Assembly: GCF_000284515.1 (NCBI RefSeq)
Contig: NC_017668.1
Coordinates: 558,001 to 622,000 of the forward strand
Origin: Halobacillus halophilus DSM 2266
Lineage (GTDB): Bacteria; Bacillota; Bacilli; Bacillales; Halobacillaceae
Direction of reading: 5' to 3'
DNA length: 64,000 nucleotides
This document shows, one piece after another, positions 53,107 to 62,762 of the stretch (position 1 is the first letter of the stretch; each line of letters starts with the position of its first letter). Under the pieces are notes generated by a model that saw nothing but the letters and a program-made list of their open reading frames with translations, had not been told where the DNA came from and ran no database searches. Both the position numbers and the translations under genes were made by a program.

Positions 53107-53681
53107 GAAATATAGCGATTTTTGCCTCAGGCGCAGGCTCGAATTTCGATGCCATCGTTCAAGCCGTTGAAAGAGGAGATCTTGAAGCAAACATTTCTCT
53201 TTTGATCTGTGATCGTGTCGGGGCTCCCGTAATTGAAAAAGCCCAGCGTCATGATATTGATACCGTCGTGTTTACACCGAAAGTGTATGAAAATAAAGCG
53301 GCCTACGAAGCAGCTCTTGTTGAAGACTGCCGCTCAAGAAATATCGATTACATCGTGCTGGCTGGATACATGAGGCTGCTTGGGCCGACGCTGCTTAAAC
53401 CTTATCAGAACCGAATCGTAAACATTCATCCCTCACTGCTGCCGGCCTTTCCAGGAAAAGATGCGATTGGTCAGGCACTTGATAAAAAAGTGAAAGTTAC
53501 CGGTGTGACCGTGCATTTTGTTGATGACGGCATGGACACCGGACCGATTATCGATCAAGAAGCTATCCGTATTAAAGAGGACGATACCGAAGAAGATGTG
53601 AAACAAAAAATTCAGGCGGTCGAACATCGCCTGTACCCGGAAGTTATTCAGTCTTTACTGGTCAAGGAGGAATCGAAATGA
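53103..53681 (+). CDS. purN: GAR formyltransferase
   Basis: 192 residues. '[17 protein letters not shown]' at 5-21, the catalytic block '[20 protein letters not shown]' near 104 (Asn and His) and '[17 protein letters not shown]' near 130 with the catalytic Asp. It uses 10-formyl-tetrahydrofolate. It is coupled to purM and purH by ATGA-type overlaps. Confidence 0.96.
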   Translation: MRNIAIFASGAGSNFDAIVQAVERGDLEANISLLICDRVGAPVIEKAQRHDIDTVVFTPKVYENKAAYEAALVEDCRSRNIDYIVLAGYMRLLGPTLLKPYQNRIVNIHPSLLPAFPGKDAIGQALDKKVKVTGVTVHFVDDGMDTGPIIDQEAIRIKEDDTEEDVKQKIQAVEHRLYPEVIQSLLVKEESK

Positions 53682-55207
53682 AGAAACGCGCCTTACTCAG
53701 CGTATCAAATAAACAAGGATTAACAGAGTTTGCGAAGCAGCTGCATGAACTAGACTACGAACTAATCTCGACCGGCGGGACGAAGCGAACGATCGAAGAA
53801 GCAGGTATTCCTGTTCTGTCGATTTCTGAAATAACCGATTTCCCTGAAATCATGGATGGGCGCGTCAAAACTCTTCATCCGGCCGTACATGGCGGTCTCT
53901 TAGCCAAGCGCGGCAATGAAGACCACATGCAGCAGCTGGATGAACTGAATATCCAGACGATTGATCTAGTGGCCGTTAATTTATATCCATTTAAAGATAC
54001 GATCGCGAAGCCTGGCGTAACAGATGCGGATGCTATTGAAAACGTAGATATCGGCGGACCGACGATGCTGCGGGCAGCAGCAAAGAGTTTTGAAGATGTA
54101 GCAGTTGTCGTAAATCCGGCTGACTATGATGAAGTAATCGCCGGGTTACAAGATGAACTAACTTATGAAAAACGCCGGAACCTTGCGGCGAAGGTTTTCC
54201 GCCACACCGCTAACTATGATGCCATGATTGCAGAATATTTTACCACTAAGACAGAAGAATCTTACCCGGAAACGTACACAGCTACGTATGAGAAAGTACA
54301 ATCCTTACGATATGGAGAGAACCCTCATCAATCCGCAAGCTTTTATAAAAAAGCGAATTATGAAGGCGCCTCTCTTGCCCAGGCTGAACAACTGAACGGC
54401 AAAGAGCTATCTTATAACAATATTCAGGATGCTAATGCAGCACTTGAAGTCGTACTTGAATTTGAACAGCCGGCAGCGGTTGCCGTGAAACATATGAACC
54501 CGTGCGGCGTAGGCGTTGGGGAAAACATCTACGACGCATACGTTAAGGCCTACGAAGGAGATCCAGTTTCTATTTTCGGTGGTATTGTAGCTTTGAACCG
54601 GGAAGTGGACGAAGCAACAGCCGCTAAGTTAAAAGAGATCTTCCTCGAAATCATCATTGCACCTTCCTTCAGTCAGGAAGCTCTCGATCTTCTGACGAAA
54701 AAGAAAAATCTGCGCCTGCTTACCGTTGAGATGAAAAAGGCAGAACAGCAGACGCACAAGCTGACAAGTGTAAGCGGAGGTCTCCTTGTTCAGGATACTG
54801 ATGAAGGTTCTGTTGATGTAACGGAGCTTGAAGTAGCGACCAGCCGGAAGCCGACCGATCAGGAGCTTCATGATTTGAAGCTCGGCTGGAAAGTAGTGAA
54901 GCATGTGAAATCGAACGCGATTGTCATTGCTAAAGGCGACCGTACACTGGGTGTCGGTGCGGGTCAAATGAACCGTGTAGGTGCTGCGAAAATTGCTCTT
55001 GAGCAGGCGGATGAGCAAGCGAAAGGAAGCATTATGGCTTCTGACGCCTTCTTCCCGATGCCGGATACGGTCGAAGCAGCAGCTGAAGCCGGTGTTACAG
55101 CGATCATCCAGCCGGGTGGTTCGAAGCGTGACCAGGATTCGATTGATGCCTGCGATAAGCACGGCATCGCCATGGTATTTACTAGAATGCGTCATTTCAA
55201 ACATTAG
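53678..55207 (+). CDS. purH: AICAR formyltransferase/IMP cyclohydrolase
   Basis: 509 residues. N-terminal cyclohydrolase domain ('[18 protein letters not shown]', '[14 protein letters not shown]', '[14 protein letters not shown]') and C-terminal AICAR transformylase ('[14 protein letters not shown]', '[12 protein letters not shown]' with the catalytic Lys-His pair, '[12 protein letters not shown]'). It performs the last two steps to IMP. Confidence 0.96.
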   Translation: MKKRALLSVSNKQGLTEFAKQLHELDYELISTGGTKRTIEEAGIPVLSISEITDFPEIMDGRVKTLHPAVHGGLLAKRGNEDHMQQLDELNIQTIDLVAVNLYPFKDTIAKPGVTDADAIENVDIGGPTMLRAAAKSFEDVAVVVNPADYDEVIAGLQDELTYEKRRNLAAKVFRHTANYDAMIAEYFTTKTEESYPETYTATYEKVQSLRYGENPHQSASFYKKANYEGASLAQAEQLNGKELSYNNIQDANAALEVVLEFEQPAAVAVKHMNPCGVGVGENIYDAYVKAYEGDPVSIFGGIVALNREVDEATAAKLKEIFLEIIIAPSFSQEALDLLTKKKNLRLLTVEMKKAEQQTHKLTSVSGGLLVQDTDEGSVDVTELEVATSRKPTDQELHDLKLGWKVVKHVKSNAIVIAKGDRTLGVGAGQMNRVGAAKIALEQADEQAKGSIMASDAFFPMPDTVEAAAEAGVTAIIQPGGSKRDQDSIDACDKHGIAMVFTRMRHFKH

Positions 55208-55225
55208 AGGAAGAGGTGGACAGGC

Positions 55226-56491
55226 ATGAAAATCATGGTCATCGGACGCGGTGGAAGAGAACACAGCCTCATTCAGAAGTTTGCCGAAAGCGAACAGGCA
55301 ACGATGATTTATGCCGTACCTGGAAATGCTGGTATGGCAGAATTGGCTGAGCGTGTAGCGATACCGGAAACCGATCAGGAGGAGTTAGTTCGTTTTGCTA
55401 AAGAAGGCGACGTTGACCTCACAGTGGTCGGTCCTGAAAATCCGTTGCTTGAAGGGATCGTCGATGCCTTTCAGGAAGCAGGCTTAAAGGTTTTCGGACC
55501 TAATCAACAAGCCGCGCTGATTGAAGGAAGCAAACATTTCGCGAAACAGATCATGGAGCAGTATGAGATTCCTACCGCTTCCTATCAGGCCTTCACGGAA
55601 GCTGAGCCTGCCGTTGCATATATTAAAGAAAAAGGCGCACCAATTGTCGTAAAAGCAGATGGTCTCGCTGCTGGTAAAGGGGTGGTCGTGGCAGAAACGG
55701 AAGAGCAGGCGATCGAAGCGGTAGAAGAGATGCTCGACGGCCAGTTTGGTGAAGCCAGTGAAGAAATTGTCGTAGAGGAATTTTTGCAGGGGAAAGAGTT
55801 TTCCTTAATGGCTTTCGTCCAGGGTGAAAATGTGTACCCAATGATTCCTGCAAGAGATCATAAGCGGGCATTCGATGGTGATCAAGGCCCGAATACAGGC
55901 GGAATGGGGGCTTATGCTCCGGTACCTGAATTAGAAGAGGGAGCGTATCAGACGGCGGTTTCTTCTATCCTCGAGCCGGCAGCGCGGGCTCTTGTCAAAG
56001 AGGGACGTTCTTTTACCGGCATTTTATACGCCGGCCTAATTGAAAGTCCCAAGGGGCCAAAAGTGATCGAGTTCAACGCGCGCTTTGGAGATCCCGAGAC
56101 GCAGGTCGTTATGCCGCTGCTTGAAAATGATCTTGTGCAAGTGATACTGGATGTTCTGGAAGGCAAGGACCCTGAACTTACCTGGTCGAAAGAGGTTTGT
56201 GCAGGGGTGGTCGTCGCTTCGAGCGGATATCCGGGGGGATATGAGAAAGGACGGCCGTTACCTGTATTAAAAGCACACGATCAGGCGTTTACGGTTCACG
56301 CCGGTACGGAAAAGGACGAGGAAGGCTATGTATCCAGTGGCGGGCGTGTCCTGCTTGCAGGTGCTAAAGATAAGAATCTTGCCCGGGCACTGGATGGCGT
56401 TTATGATTATTTGACCTGTTTCGAAGGGTTCTCTGACTTTTTCTATCGCCGTGACATCGGACATTCATCGATTTCTTCGACGGACACCTAA
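55226..56491 (+). CDS. purD: GAR synthetase
   Basis: 421 residues. 'MVIGRGGREHSLIQKFAES' at 4-22, ATP-grasp domain with 'PIVVKADGLAAGKGVVVAET' near 134 and 'EFNARFGDPETQVVMPLLEND' near 285. The last 25 residues ('FYRRDIGHSSISSTDT') run slightly past the usual end. It ligates glycine to phosphoribosylamine. Last gene of the purine operon, overlapped at its end by a small antisense reading frame. Confidence 0.95.
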   Translation: MKIMVIGRGGREHSLIQKFAESEQATMIYAVPGNAGMAELAERVAIPETDQEELVRFAKEGDVDLTVVGPENPLLEGIVDAFQEAGLKVFGPNQQAALIEGSKHFAKQIMEQYEIPTASYQAFTEAEPAVAYIKEKGAPIVVKADGLAAGKGVVVAETEEQAIEAVEEMLDGQFGEASEEIVVEEFLQGKEFSLMAFVQGENVYPMIPARDHKRAFDGDQGPNTGGMGAYAPVPELEEGAYQTAVSSILEPAARALVKEGRSFTGILYAGLIESPKGPKVIEFNARFGDPETQVVMPLLENDLVQVILDVLEGKDPELTWSKEVCAGVVVASSGYPGGYEKGRPLPVLKAHDQAFTVHAGTEKDEEGYVSSGGRVLLAGAKDKNLARALDGVYDYLTCFEGFSDFFYRRDIGHSSISSTDT

Positions 56492-56569
56492 ATAAAAAAG
56501 GGCGGCGATCGAACCGATGATCGTGATGACAACGAATCCGACGTCTGTTAAATATTCCATAAAGTCCAT
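56465..56569 (-). CDS. Small single-span membrane protein, antisense to the purD end
   Basis: 34 residues from the ATG at 56569, which has AAAGG at a good distance; an ATG at 56578 would be too close to that site. The sequence starts 'MDFMEYLTDVGFVVITII' and ends 'LGVRRRNR': an acidic outside end, one helix and a basic inside end, consistent with a small inner-membrane protein. It overlaps purD by 27 bp on the other strand. Small proteins like this occur in Bacillaceae; I do not know a function. Confidence 0.6.
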   Translation of the reverse strand: MDFMEYLTDVGFVVITIIGSIAALFYLGVRRRNR

Positions 56570-56588
56570 TGATTTCATCCTTTATAAG

Positions 56589-56612
56589 AAGGACGGGGAG
56601 TGCCCCGTCCTT
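56589..56612. terminator. Terminator of the pur operon
   Basis: AAGGACGGGG pairs with CCCCGTCCTT, followed by TTATT on the plus strand. It lies about 100 bp after purD, beyond the small antisense gene. Confidence 0.8.
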
Positions 56613-56646
56613 TTATTATTTCGGGATCAACCCGATTTCTTCATCA

Positions 56647-56898
56647 TTAACTGCTGAACTGGTTTAAATTCTGCTGCCATCCTTGTTCAATACCGTCTGT
56701 TTCCTCAGCCATTTCTTCAAAAGCTGCCGTTAACGGGCAGTAGCGGACAATACCTTCCGCTACTTTCATTGATGCGAGGACAACAAGCATAGGATGGACT
56801 TCTCTTGTCTTATTTGCTCGAATGGTCAGTAACGTCAGCATGCTTAATCCAGCTGTAATACGAACCATTGAGTTGATGATGCCAATATTTGGCTTCAT
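56647..56898 (-). CDS. YgaP-type DUF2892 small membrane protein
   Basis: 83 residues from the ATG at 56898, preceded by AAGGAGG; the longer upstream extension is unsupported. 'MKPNIGIINSMVRITAGLSML' followed by a second hydrophobic stretch and 'RYCPLTAAFEEM' is the DUF2892 pattern (two helices, a Cys in 'YCPL'). The family is often fused to rhodanese domains; here it stands alone. Function unknown. Confidence 0.8.
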   Translation of the reverse strand: MKPNIGIINSMVRITAGLSMLTLLTIRANKTREVHPMLVVLASMKVAEGIVRYCPLTAAFEEMAEETDGIEQGWQQNLNQFSS

Positions 56899-56973
56899 GG
56901 TCGGCTTCCTCCTTACCACATAAAGACTTCCTGTGTTACCATAGTACATATTGACTCGATAGGAGGACGCTCC

Positions 56974-58719
56974 ATGAATGAAACACGATTCCGTTGGCGT
57001 AACCGGCAGCTGCGTGAACACGCAAGCGTTATGGATGGTACGCATGCGCCAACCAAATTAATTAAACATACCACATATTTAAACGTGTATTTAAAACAAT
57101 GGATGACTGGACATATATGGTTGTACGAAGACCGCATCATTTATACCGGTTCGGAGCTTCCTGCCAATCTAGAAGGAACAGAAATCATTGATGGAAAGGA
57201 CAGTTACATTGTCCCGGGGTATATTGAACCCCACGCCCATCCTTTTCAATTATATAATCCCCGAAGCTTAGCGGAATATGCAGCGCGCACAGGTACCACA
57301 TCATTAATCAACGATAACCTCATGTGGCTTTTTTTAACAAAAAAAGAGAAAGCGTTTTCGCTGCTTGAAGAATTCATGGATTTACCGGCTACGATGTACT
57401 GGTGGGCACGCTTCGATCCCCAGTCTGTCTTAAGAGACGAAGAACGAGAAGCCTTTGACGAGCAGGTTGTTTCCTGGATTGAACACGACGCTGTCATTCA
57501 GGGCGGCGAACTCACGGCCTGGACGGATGTCTTATATAATGGCGACGAACAAATCCTGCACTGGATGCAGGAGACGAAACGCGCCCGCAAGCCGCTTGAA
57601 GCCCACTTACCCGGAGCCAGCGAAAAAACGCTTGTGAAAATGCGTCTGTTAGGCATGGATTCAGAACATGAATCGATGAACGCCGATGATGTGATTAAGC
57701 GGCTTTCGGTCGGTTATCAGACAGGAATCCGCTATTCGTCTATACGGCCGGACCTTCCGGAGATTTTTAAAGGTCTGAAGGAAAAGAATCATACGCACTA
57801 TGATCACCTGATGTACACCACCGATGGGTCAACGCCTGGTTTTTATCGTGAAGGACTGATCAATATGTGCATACGGCTTGCCATAGAGGCCGGCGTGCCT
57901 GTCATCGATGCTTACATGATGGCTACCTATCAGCCGGCACGTCACTTTAATATTGAAAATCGGGTAGGAAGTATTAATTCCGGACGCGTGGCTCACTTGA
58001 ACTTTTTAACAGATCCCAAGGATCCGACTCCGCATTCCGTGATTGCTAAAGGGGAGTGGGTCAAGCGCGATGGAGAAGACATCAAACCGGAGAACACCAT
58101 CCAGTGGAAAAAGAACGGCATTGATCATTTAAATCTTGATTGGGAAATGAACGAGCACGATATGCAGTTCTCCATGCCGATTGGAATGAAGATGATTAAT
58201 GACGTTATTATGAAACCTTATGCGATTGATCTAGATGCATCTGCGTCACAGCTTCCAGACGATACAGATGAAGCCTTTCTCATGCTCATGGACCGGGAGG
58301 GTAAATGGACCGTAAACACCCTGCTCAAAGGGTTCACGGATTCCCTTGGGGCTCTTGCAAGCTCATACTCCAACACGGGAGACCTTATCCTGATCGGGAA
58401 ATCGCGGTCGGATATTGAAAAAGCATTTTCCCGAATGAAAGAAATCGGCGGTGGAATCGTTCTCGTGGATCAAGGAAAGATTGTCTTTGAATTACCTCTT
58501 CCGCTTGGCGGGATCATGTCTGATCTGCCGCTTGAGGATTTAATGCAGGAAGAAAGCAAACTGAAAGAATATTTGAAGGAGTACGGTTTTTCATTTTCCG
58601 ATCCTGTGTACACACTGCTTTTCTTATCTTCCATGCATTTGCCCTATATACGAATCACACCGCTTGGTATCATGGATGTGAAAAAGAAAGAAGTACTCTA
58701 TCCTTCCATCATGAGATAG
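56974..58719 (+). CDS. yerA: Adenine deaminase-like protein YerA
   Basis: 581 residues from the ATG at 56974 (AGGAGG upstream). Amidohydrolase fold with the metal motif 'YIEPHAHPFQLY' (HxH near residue 88), 'LEAHLPGAS' near 208 and the long C-terminal adenine-deaminase domain ('GGIVLVDQGKIVFELPLPLGGIMSD' near 490). The order purD-yerA-yerB matches B. subtilis. Proteins of this type may convert adenine to hypoxanthine, but activity of YerA itself is not firmly established. Confidence 0.88.
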   Translation: MNETRFRWRNRQLREHASVMDGTHAPTKLIKHTTYLNVYLKQWMTGHIWLYEDRIIYTGSELPANLEGTEIIDGKDSYIVPGYIEPHAHPFQLYNPRSLAEYAARTGTTSLINDNLMWLFLTKKEKAFSLLEEFMDLPATMYWWARFDPQSVLRDEEREAFDEQVVSWIEHDAVIQGGELTAWTDVLYNGDEQILHWMQETKRARKPLEAHLPGASEKTLVKMRLLGMDSEHESMNADDVIKRLSVGYQTGIRYSSIRPDLPEIFKGLKEKNHTHYDHLMYTTDGSTPGFYREGLINMCIRLAIEAGVPVIDAYMMATYQPARHFNIENRVGSINSGRVAHLNFLTDPKDPTPHSVIAKGEWVKRDGEDIKPENTIQWKKNGIDHLNLDWEMNEHDMQFSMPIGMKMINDVIMKPYAIDLDASASQLPDDTDEAFLMLMDREGKWTVNTLLKGFTDSLGALASSYSNTGDLILIGKSRSDIEKAFSRMKEIGGGIVLVDQGKIVFELPLPLGGIMSDLPLEDLMQEESKLKEYLKEYGFSFSDPVYTLLFLSSMHLPYIRITPLGIMDVKKKEVLYPSIMR

Positions 58720-58758
58720 TATAGAATGATATGAAAAAAATGATGAGGGAAGTGCGAG

Positions 58759-59805
58759 ATGAGAAGGTTAACCTGGATGCTGCTGTTTGGTTGTGTGCTG
58801 ATGCCTCTTCAGGCCTGTGCGGGCGAGGCTCCTCAGGCGCCGGCCCCTTCACCAGAAGCCCCTGATGGGGTTTCTACAGAAAACGAGACGCTTGAAGATG
58901 ATGAGGATGTTTTTCCATTAACCGGAGAACCTGTGGAGGGAAAGGCGGATCATCGGGTGGTTTCTGTGATGATTAATAATCATACAAAAGCCCGGCCTCA
59001 ATCCGGCTTAAGCCAGGCAGATATCGTCTTCGAAGTGTTGGCAGAGGCTCAAATCACCCGTTTTTTAGCTTTATTTCATAGTCAACTACCTGATACAATA
59101 GGACCAGTGAGAAGCGCCAGACCGTATTTTAATGAGCTGGCTTCTGGATTCGACGCACTGTATGTGTATCATGGAGCTTCTACAGCGATCAACCGTCATG
59201 TCGCTGAAAGCGGTCTCCCATACCTGGACGCAGCAGGCTATGATAACAACGGCTGGCTGTTTGAACGGTCCACTGCGAGAAAAGCTCCCCACAATTCCTA
59301 TTTGCTGACGCAGGGTATTGAGCGGTTTATGAAAGAAAAGGGATACACAACCCCAGGTAGCATCGAGGCGTTACCTTTTGAAAAAGAAAACATTGAAAGT
59401 GCAGAAGGTACGCCCATTGATAAAGTAAACGTTATTTACTCCGAGCGTCCCGAAGAAACCGTTACTTATTCAGTTCGTGAGGCAGACGGAAACTTCGAGC
59501 GTTCGAGCGACGGAAAGCCCTCAGTCGATCACGAGAACGGCGAGCGGTTAGTTGTGGATAACGTTTGGATTGTTGAAACAAGACATACCATTATAGATTC
59601 ACAAGGCCGGAGGGCGATAGATTTAACTTCCGGCGGAAACGGGTATCTATTACGAAAAGGGAAAATAATAGAGGCAGAATGGAAAAATGTGAACGGGCGG
59701 ATCCTGCCTTATCGAGATGGACGTCCCATTCGCTTCACCCCGGGCAAAACCTGGGTGAATATTATCCCTGAACAAGCTAGAATAGAAACCACATATAGAA
59801 AGTAA
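58759..59805 (+). CDS. yerB: DUF3048 lipoprotein YerB
   Basis: 348 residues. Signal peptide ending in lipobox 'LQACAG' (Cys near 20), a Pro/Ala/Glu linker, then the DUF3048 domains ('VVSVMINNHTKARPQSGLSQADIVFEVLAEAQITRFLALFHS' near 68, 'GPVRSARPYFNELA' near 115, 'GKTWVNIIP' near 330). Membrane-anchored outside the cell. Function unknown. Order yerA-yerB-yerC as in B. subtilis. Confidence 0.9.
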   Translation: MRRLTWMLLFGCVLMPLQACAGEAPQAPAPSPEAPDGVSTENETLEDDEDVFPLTGEPVEGKADHRVVSVMINNHTKARPQSGLSQADIVFEVLAEAQITRFLALFHSQLPDTIGPVRSARPYFNELASGFDALYVYHGASTAINRHVAESGLPYLDAAGYDNNGWLFERSTARKAPHNSYLLTQGIERFMKEKGYTTPGSIEALPFEKENIESAEGTPIDKVNVIYSERPEETVTYSVREADGNFERSSDGKPSVDHENGERLVVDNVWIVETRHTIIDSQGRRAIDLTSGGNGYLLRKGKIIEAEWKNVNGRILPYRDGRPIRFTPGKTWVNIIPEQARIETTYRK

Positions 59806-59825
59806 CCAAGGAGGAATCTTGACAC

Positions 59826-60128
59826 ATGCAGATTGATAAATTACGCGGGAAGACGCTGGATCAATTGTTCGAAGCGATTCTTTCTCTGCAGAATGTGGAA
59901 GAATGTTACGAGTTTTTTGATGACCTGGCGACAATGAATGAGGTTCAATCCCTGGCTCAGCGCCTGGAAGTTGCCCGTATGCTTAGAGATGGATATACGT
60001 ATCATAAGATCGAAACGGAAACAGGTGCGTCCACGGCGACTATTTCACGTGTGAAGCGCTGTTTGAACTATGGAAACGACGCCTATACCCAGGCGCTTGA
60101 TCGTGTTCAGGAGAAGAAAACGGAATAA
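59826..60128 (+). CDS. yerC: TrpR-family protein YerC
   Basis: 100 residues. The TrpR-like helix-turn-helix 'LAQRLEVARMLRDGYTYHKIETETGASTATISRVKRCL' occupies about 45-82. Small cytoplasmic DNA-binding protein, named YerC/YecD in databases. AGGAGG precedes the ATG, 20 bp after yerB. Confidence 0.9.
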   Translation: MQIDKLRGKTLDQLFEAILSLQNVEECYEFFDDLATMNEVQSLAQRLEVARMLRDGYTYHKIETETGASTATISRVKRCLNYGNDAYTQALDRVQEKKTE

Positions 60129-60139
60129 ATCAGCTGGAG

Positions 60140-60176
60140 CAGTCCAATTCGTATATTAAGTTGGGCTGTTTTTTTG
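60140..60176 (+). terminator. Terminator after yerC
   Basis: CAGTCCAA pairs with TTGGGCTG (one G·T pair), followed by seven T. Confidence 0.85.
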
Positions 60177-60207
60177 TATGGGCGGTTTTAAAACTCTTTT
60201 TAAATCT

Positions 60208-60770
60208 CATAAAAGGCTTATTAAGCAATAGGGGCGGATAGTTGAAGACTCAGTTTCGAGATATTGGGTTAGTTTAAAGGTCCTGCGGGGGACGATTTCG
60301 CTTTCCGTGGGCATGTGCTGAGCCTCCTCAGTCTTCGACTTCCGGGGTCTCACTGATCATGTTTATCCCACAGGAGTCTTCATCGTCCCCCTTCGGACCT
60401 TACTGAAATGAGAGACTCGAAACATTGGCAAAAATCACTAGGATAGGAAATATGAAAATCATGCTATAAGTTCCTGCTTTCTCTTAGAAAAGGCCTGATA
60501 CCAGTGGATTTAGAAAGGCTCAAGTCTAACACCTGCACTTCAAAAGAAGGGTCCTTTTCACCAAATAGAGTGGGGTGGTGGGGAAATGATGAGACTCCCA
60601 CGGGAGAAGGAGCTAGGCTAGAACACCACAAGGAGTGAAAACGACTGAGGAGGCTTGCCAGTTCCCCCACAGGAAAGCGAGTTATTTCCCCACCAACCCT
60701 TATCCATCTAACGTAACGGACCCGAGTTATCTCGAAACTGAGTCTTCAACGAAAGGGAGCTTTACTGTAA
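60208..60770 (-). mobile_element. Dispersed inverted-repeat element, copy 5 (opposite orientation)
   Basis: Perfect 23-bp inverted repeat at 60241-60263 and 60728-60750, identical in sequence to that of copy 1. Reading the minus strand gives the same order as copy 1: tip AAGCTCCC, module A (60553-60700), linker, module B (60281-60400), tip GGGGCGG. The left outer flank (GGCTTATTAAGCAATAGGGG) also matches the left flank of copy 2. No gene inside. Confidence 0.75.
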
Positions 60771-60829
60771 GGTCAGCGGGGAGATTTTTAACAGAGTGGA
60801 ACTTATATATAAAGATAGGAGTGTAGGTG

Positions 60830-61933
60830 ATGAAGGCTGTGTTTGTGGATAAGTGGAACAATGAATATATGCCGAATCGAACAGACTGGAAGCCGAAAGA
60901 AGGTTTATTCCGGCTGAAGCCGTATCCGGTGAAATTCCCAATGAAGCAGATTAAAGATAGGCAGGCAACTATGTGGCGCTATCAGGAAGCTTTGCCTTTT
61001 GAGACCATAGATACATATACCTCTATAACCATGGGAGAAGGGATGACCCCGCTCGTCCCTCTGGATGCTGATCATCCAAACCTTTTGATGAAAATGGACT
61101 ACCTCATGCCGACAGGTTCTTTTAAAGACCGCGGAGCTGCCGTGTTAATCGCAAAAGCGAAAGAACTCGGCGTATCCTCTGTCATTGCCGACAGCAGTGG
61201 GAATGCCGGGACAGCTATTGCCGCGTACAGCGCTAGAGCCGGTATAAGCTGCCATATCTATGTGCCAGATTCCACTTCTGAGAAAAAACTCGCTCAGATC
61301 GAAGCCCACGGAGCCCATATCCATAAGATTCCCGGGTCGCGTGAGGATACGGCTGAGGCCGCAAAACAAGCAGTGGAGAAAGAAAAACTCTATTACGCAA
61401 GTCACGTGTACAATCCATTTTTCTATGAAGGTACGAAAACATTTGCTTTTGAAATCTGGGAGCAGCTGGGGGAACAGGTGCCGGATTCCCTCATTCTTCC
61501 GGTCGGGAATGGGACACTTCTGCTGGGAGCCTATATTGGATTTCAGAATTTAAAAGAAGCCGGCGTTATCAAAAGCATGCCAAGAATAATTGGTGTCCAG
61601 TCCGAGGCCTGTGCACCGATTGCCCGTGCTTATACAAACGGTGAGCCCGTGAGTCCGGCAGAAAACAGAGGCACGCTGGCTGAAGGGATTGCCATTGCTG
61701 ATCCCATGCGCGGGTCAGAGATTATAGAAGCGGTTAAAGATACGAAGGGCACCATCGTGACAGCGCCTGAGGAGGGCATAACGTCTGCAGGAGAGGAGCT
61801 TTCCGGAAAAGGTTTCTATGTAGAGCCGACAACCGCCGCTACGTATGCGGCTTATAAGCAGCATAAAGCAGAAATGGTCCCTCCCGATGAAACGGTTGTG
61901 ATGGTGCTGTGCGGATCAGGCTTGAAGAAATAG
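60830..61933 (+). CDS. Threonine synthase-like PLP enzyme
   Basis: 367 residues from the ATG at 60830 (a GTG one codon earlier is equally in frame; AGGAG upstream). Fold-type II PLP enzyme: the PLP Lys is in 'GSFKDRGAAVL' near 100, 'DSSGNAGTAIAAYSARAG' near 125, 'PVGNGTLLLGAYIGF' near 225 and 'VLCGSGLKK' at the end. Closest in style to the short threonine synthase branch. It lies outside any threonine operon and between yerC and pcrB, where B. subtilis has nothing similar, so its substrate is open. Confidence 0.78.
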   Translation: MKAVFVDKWNNEYMPNRTDWKPKEGLFRLKPYPVKFPMKQIKDRQATMWRYQEALPFETIDTYTSITMGEGMTPLVPLDADHPNLLMKMDYLMPTGSFKDRGAAVLIAKAKELGVSSVIADSSGNAGTAIAAYSARAGISCHIYVPDSTSEKKLAQIEAHGAHIHKIPGSREDTAEAAKQAVEKEKLYYASHVYNPFFYEGTKTFAFEIWEQLGEQVPDSLILPVGNGTLLLGAYIGFQNLKEAGVIKSMPRIIGVQSEACAPIARAYTNGEPVSPAENRGTLAEGIAIADPMRGSEIIEAVKDTKGTIVTAPEEGITSAGEELSGKGFYVEPTTAATYAAYKQHKAEMVPPDETVVMVLCGSGLKK

Positions 61934-61993
61934 CTTCTAAGCAGGGCGGGACAGGCATAGGCTAGAAGAAACCTGTCCGAAAAGGGGATTTTT

Positions 61994-62599
61994 ATGATGA
62001 AATCCTTATTGAAAAAAGGCCTGATGATCCTGTTAGGAAGCTTATTTATTTCGCTTGGTATCAACTTTTTCCTCATGCCGGATCATGTGCTTGATGGGGG
62101 GATGATCGGACTTGGCCTGATTGCCAATTACGTGTGGGGGTTGAAAGTCGGTTTCACCATCATATTGTGCAGTATCCCGATTTTTACTATAGCTTGGTTC
62201 AGGTACCGCGCCTATTTTTATAACAGTCTCCATGGACTGCTCATCTCCTCTTTTTTTATTGATGTTCTTCATGGGCTCAGAGCCTATCACCTGCCGCTTG
62301 ATCCTGCGCTCAGTTCCATCGTAGGCGGTGCGTTCGTAGGGGGAGGGATCGGACTGATGCTCCGTCATAAGACAAGCACTGGAGGAACGGACCTCCTTGC
62401 CCAGATGATTGCGGATATCTCGCGAATGAACGTTGGTTTTGTGATATTCTTTATCGATCTTATGATCATTGGGATAAGCGGCTATGTCTTCTCCATGGAA
62501 ACGCTGCTGCTATCCACCATCACTATATTAAGCGTGGGCCTGGTGACGATGCTGTGCACGTCATCGCGTTTCTTCCCGAGTCGTTCAATTTTAGATTGA
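61994..62599 (+). CDS. YitT-family membrane protein lacking the C-terminal DUF2179 domain
   Basis: 201 residues, against about 280 for full-length YitT proteins. Five or six helices. 'GSLFISLGINFFLMPDHVLDGGMIGLGLIANYVWG' near 15-50 and 'KTSTGGTDLLAQMIADISRMNVGFVIFFIDLMII' near 125-160 are the YitT core. The protein ends after the last helix, so the soluble C-terminal domain is absent. Function unknown. It follows the PLP enzyme by 60 bp and ends in a terminator overlapping its stop. Confidence 0.8.
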   Translation: MMKSLLKKGLMILLGSLFISLGINFFLMPDHVLDGGMIGLGLIANYVWGLKVGFTIILCSIPIFTIAWFRYRAYFYNSLHGLLISSFFIDVLHGLRAYHLPLDPALSSIVGGAFVGGGIGLMLRHKTSTGGTDLLAQMIADISRMNVGFVIFFIDLMIIGISGYVFSMETLLLSTITILSVGLVTMLCTSSRFFPSRSILD

Positions 62600-62611
62600 A
62601 CGGCTTTTTTG
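62582..62611 (+). terminator. Terminator of the YitT-like gene
   Basis: CGTTCAAT pairs with ATTGAACG, followed by a T run. The stem overlaps the last codons. Confidence 0.8.
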
Positions 62612-62762
62612 TTTGGGTTAAAAAGTCCATCTATACGGGGGTCTGTGCTCTTAAGCCGGCAGACATAAAACATTCGCTAATTTATCTCCCTTATCCATTC
62701 AACCCAGTAAGCAAAGTTTGCTATAATAAGTGAATGGACAAAAGTTTTTTTGGAGGACGGAA

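Noticed and set aside
55226-56491. Possible frameshift at the end of purD because the last residues look atypical
   Set aside because: The 'FYRRDIG' ending motif is present and in frame; only a short extra tail follows, within normal variation.
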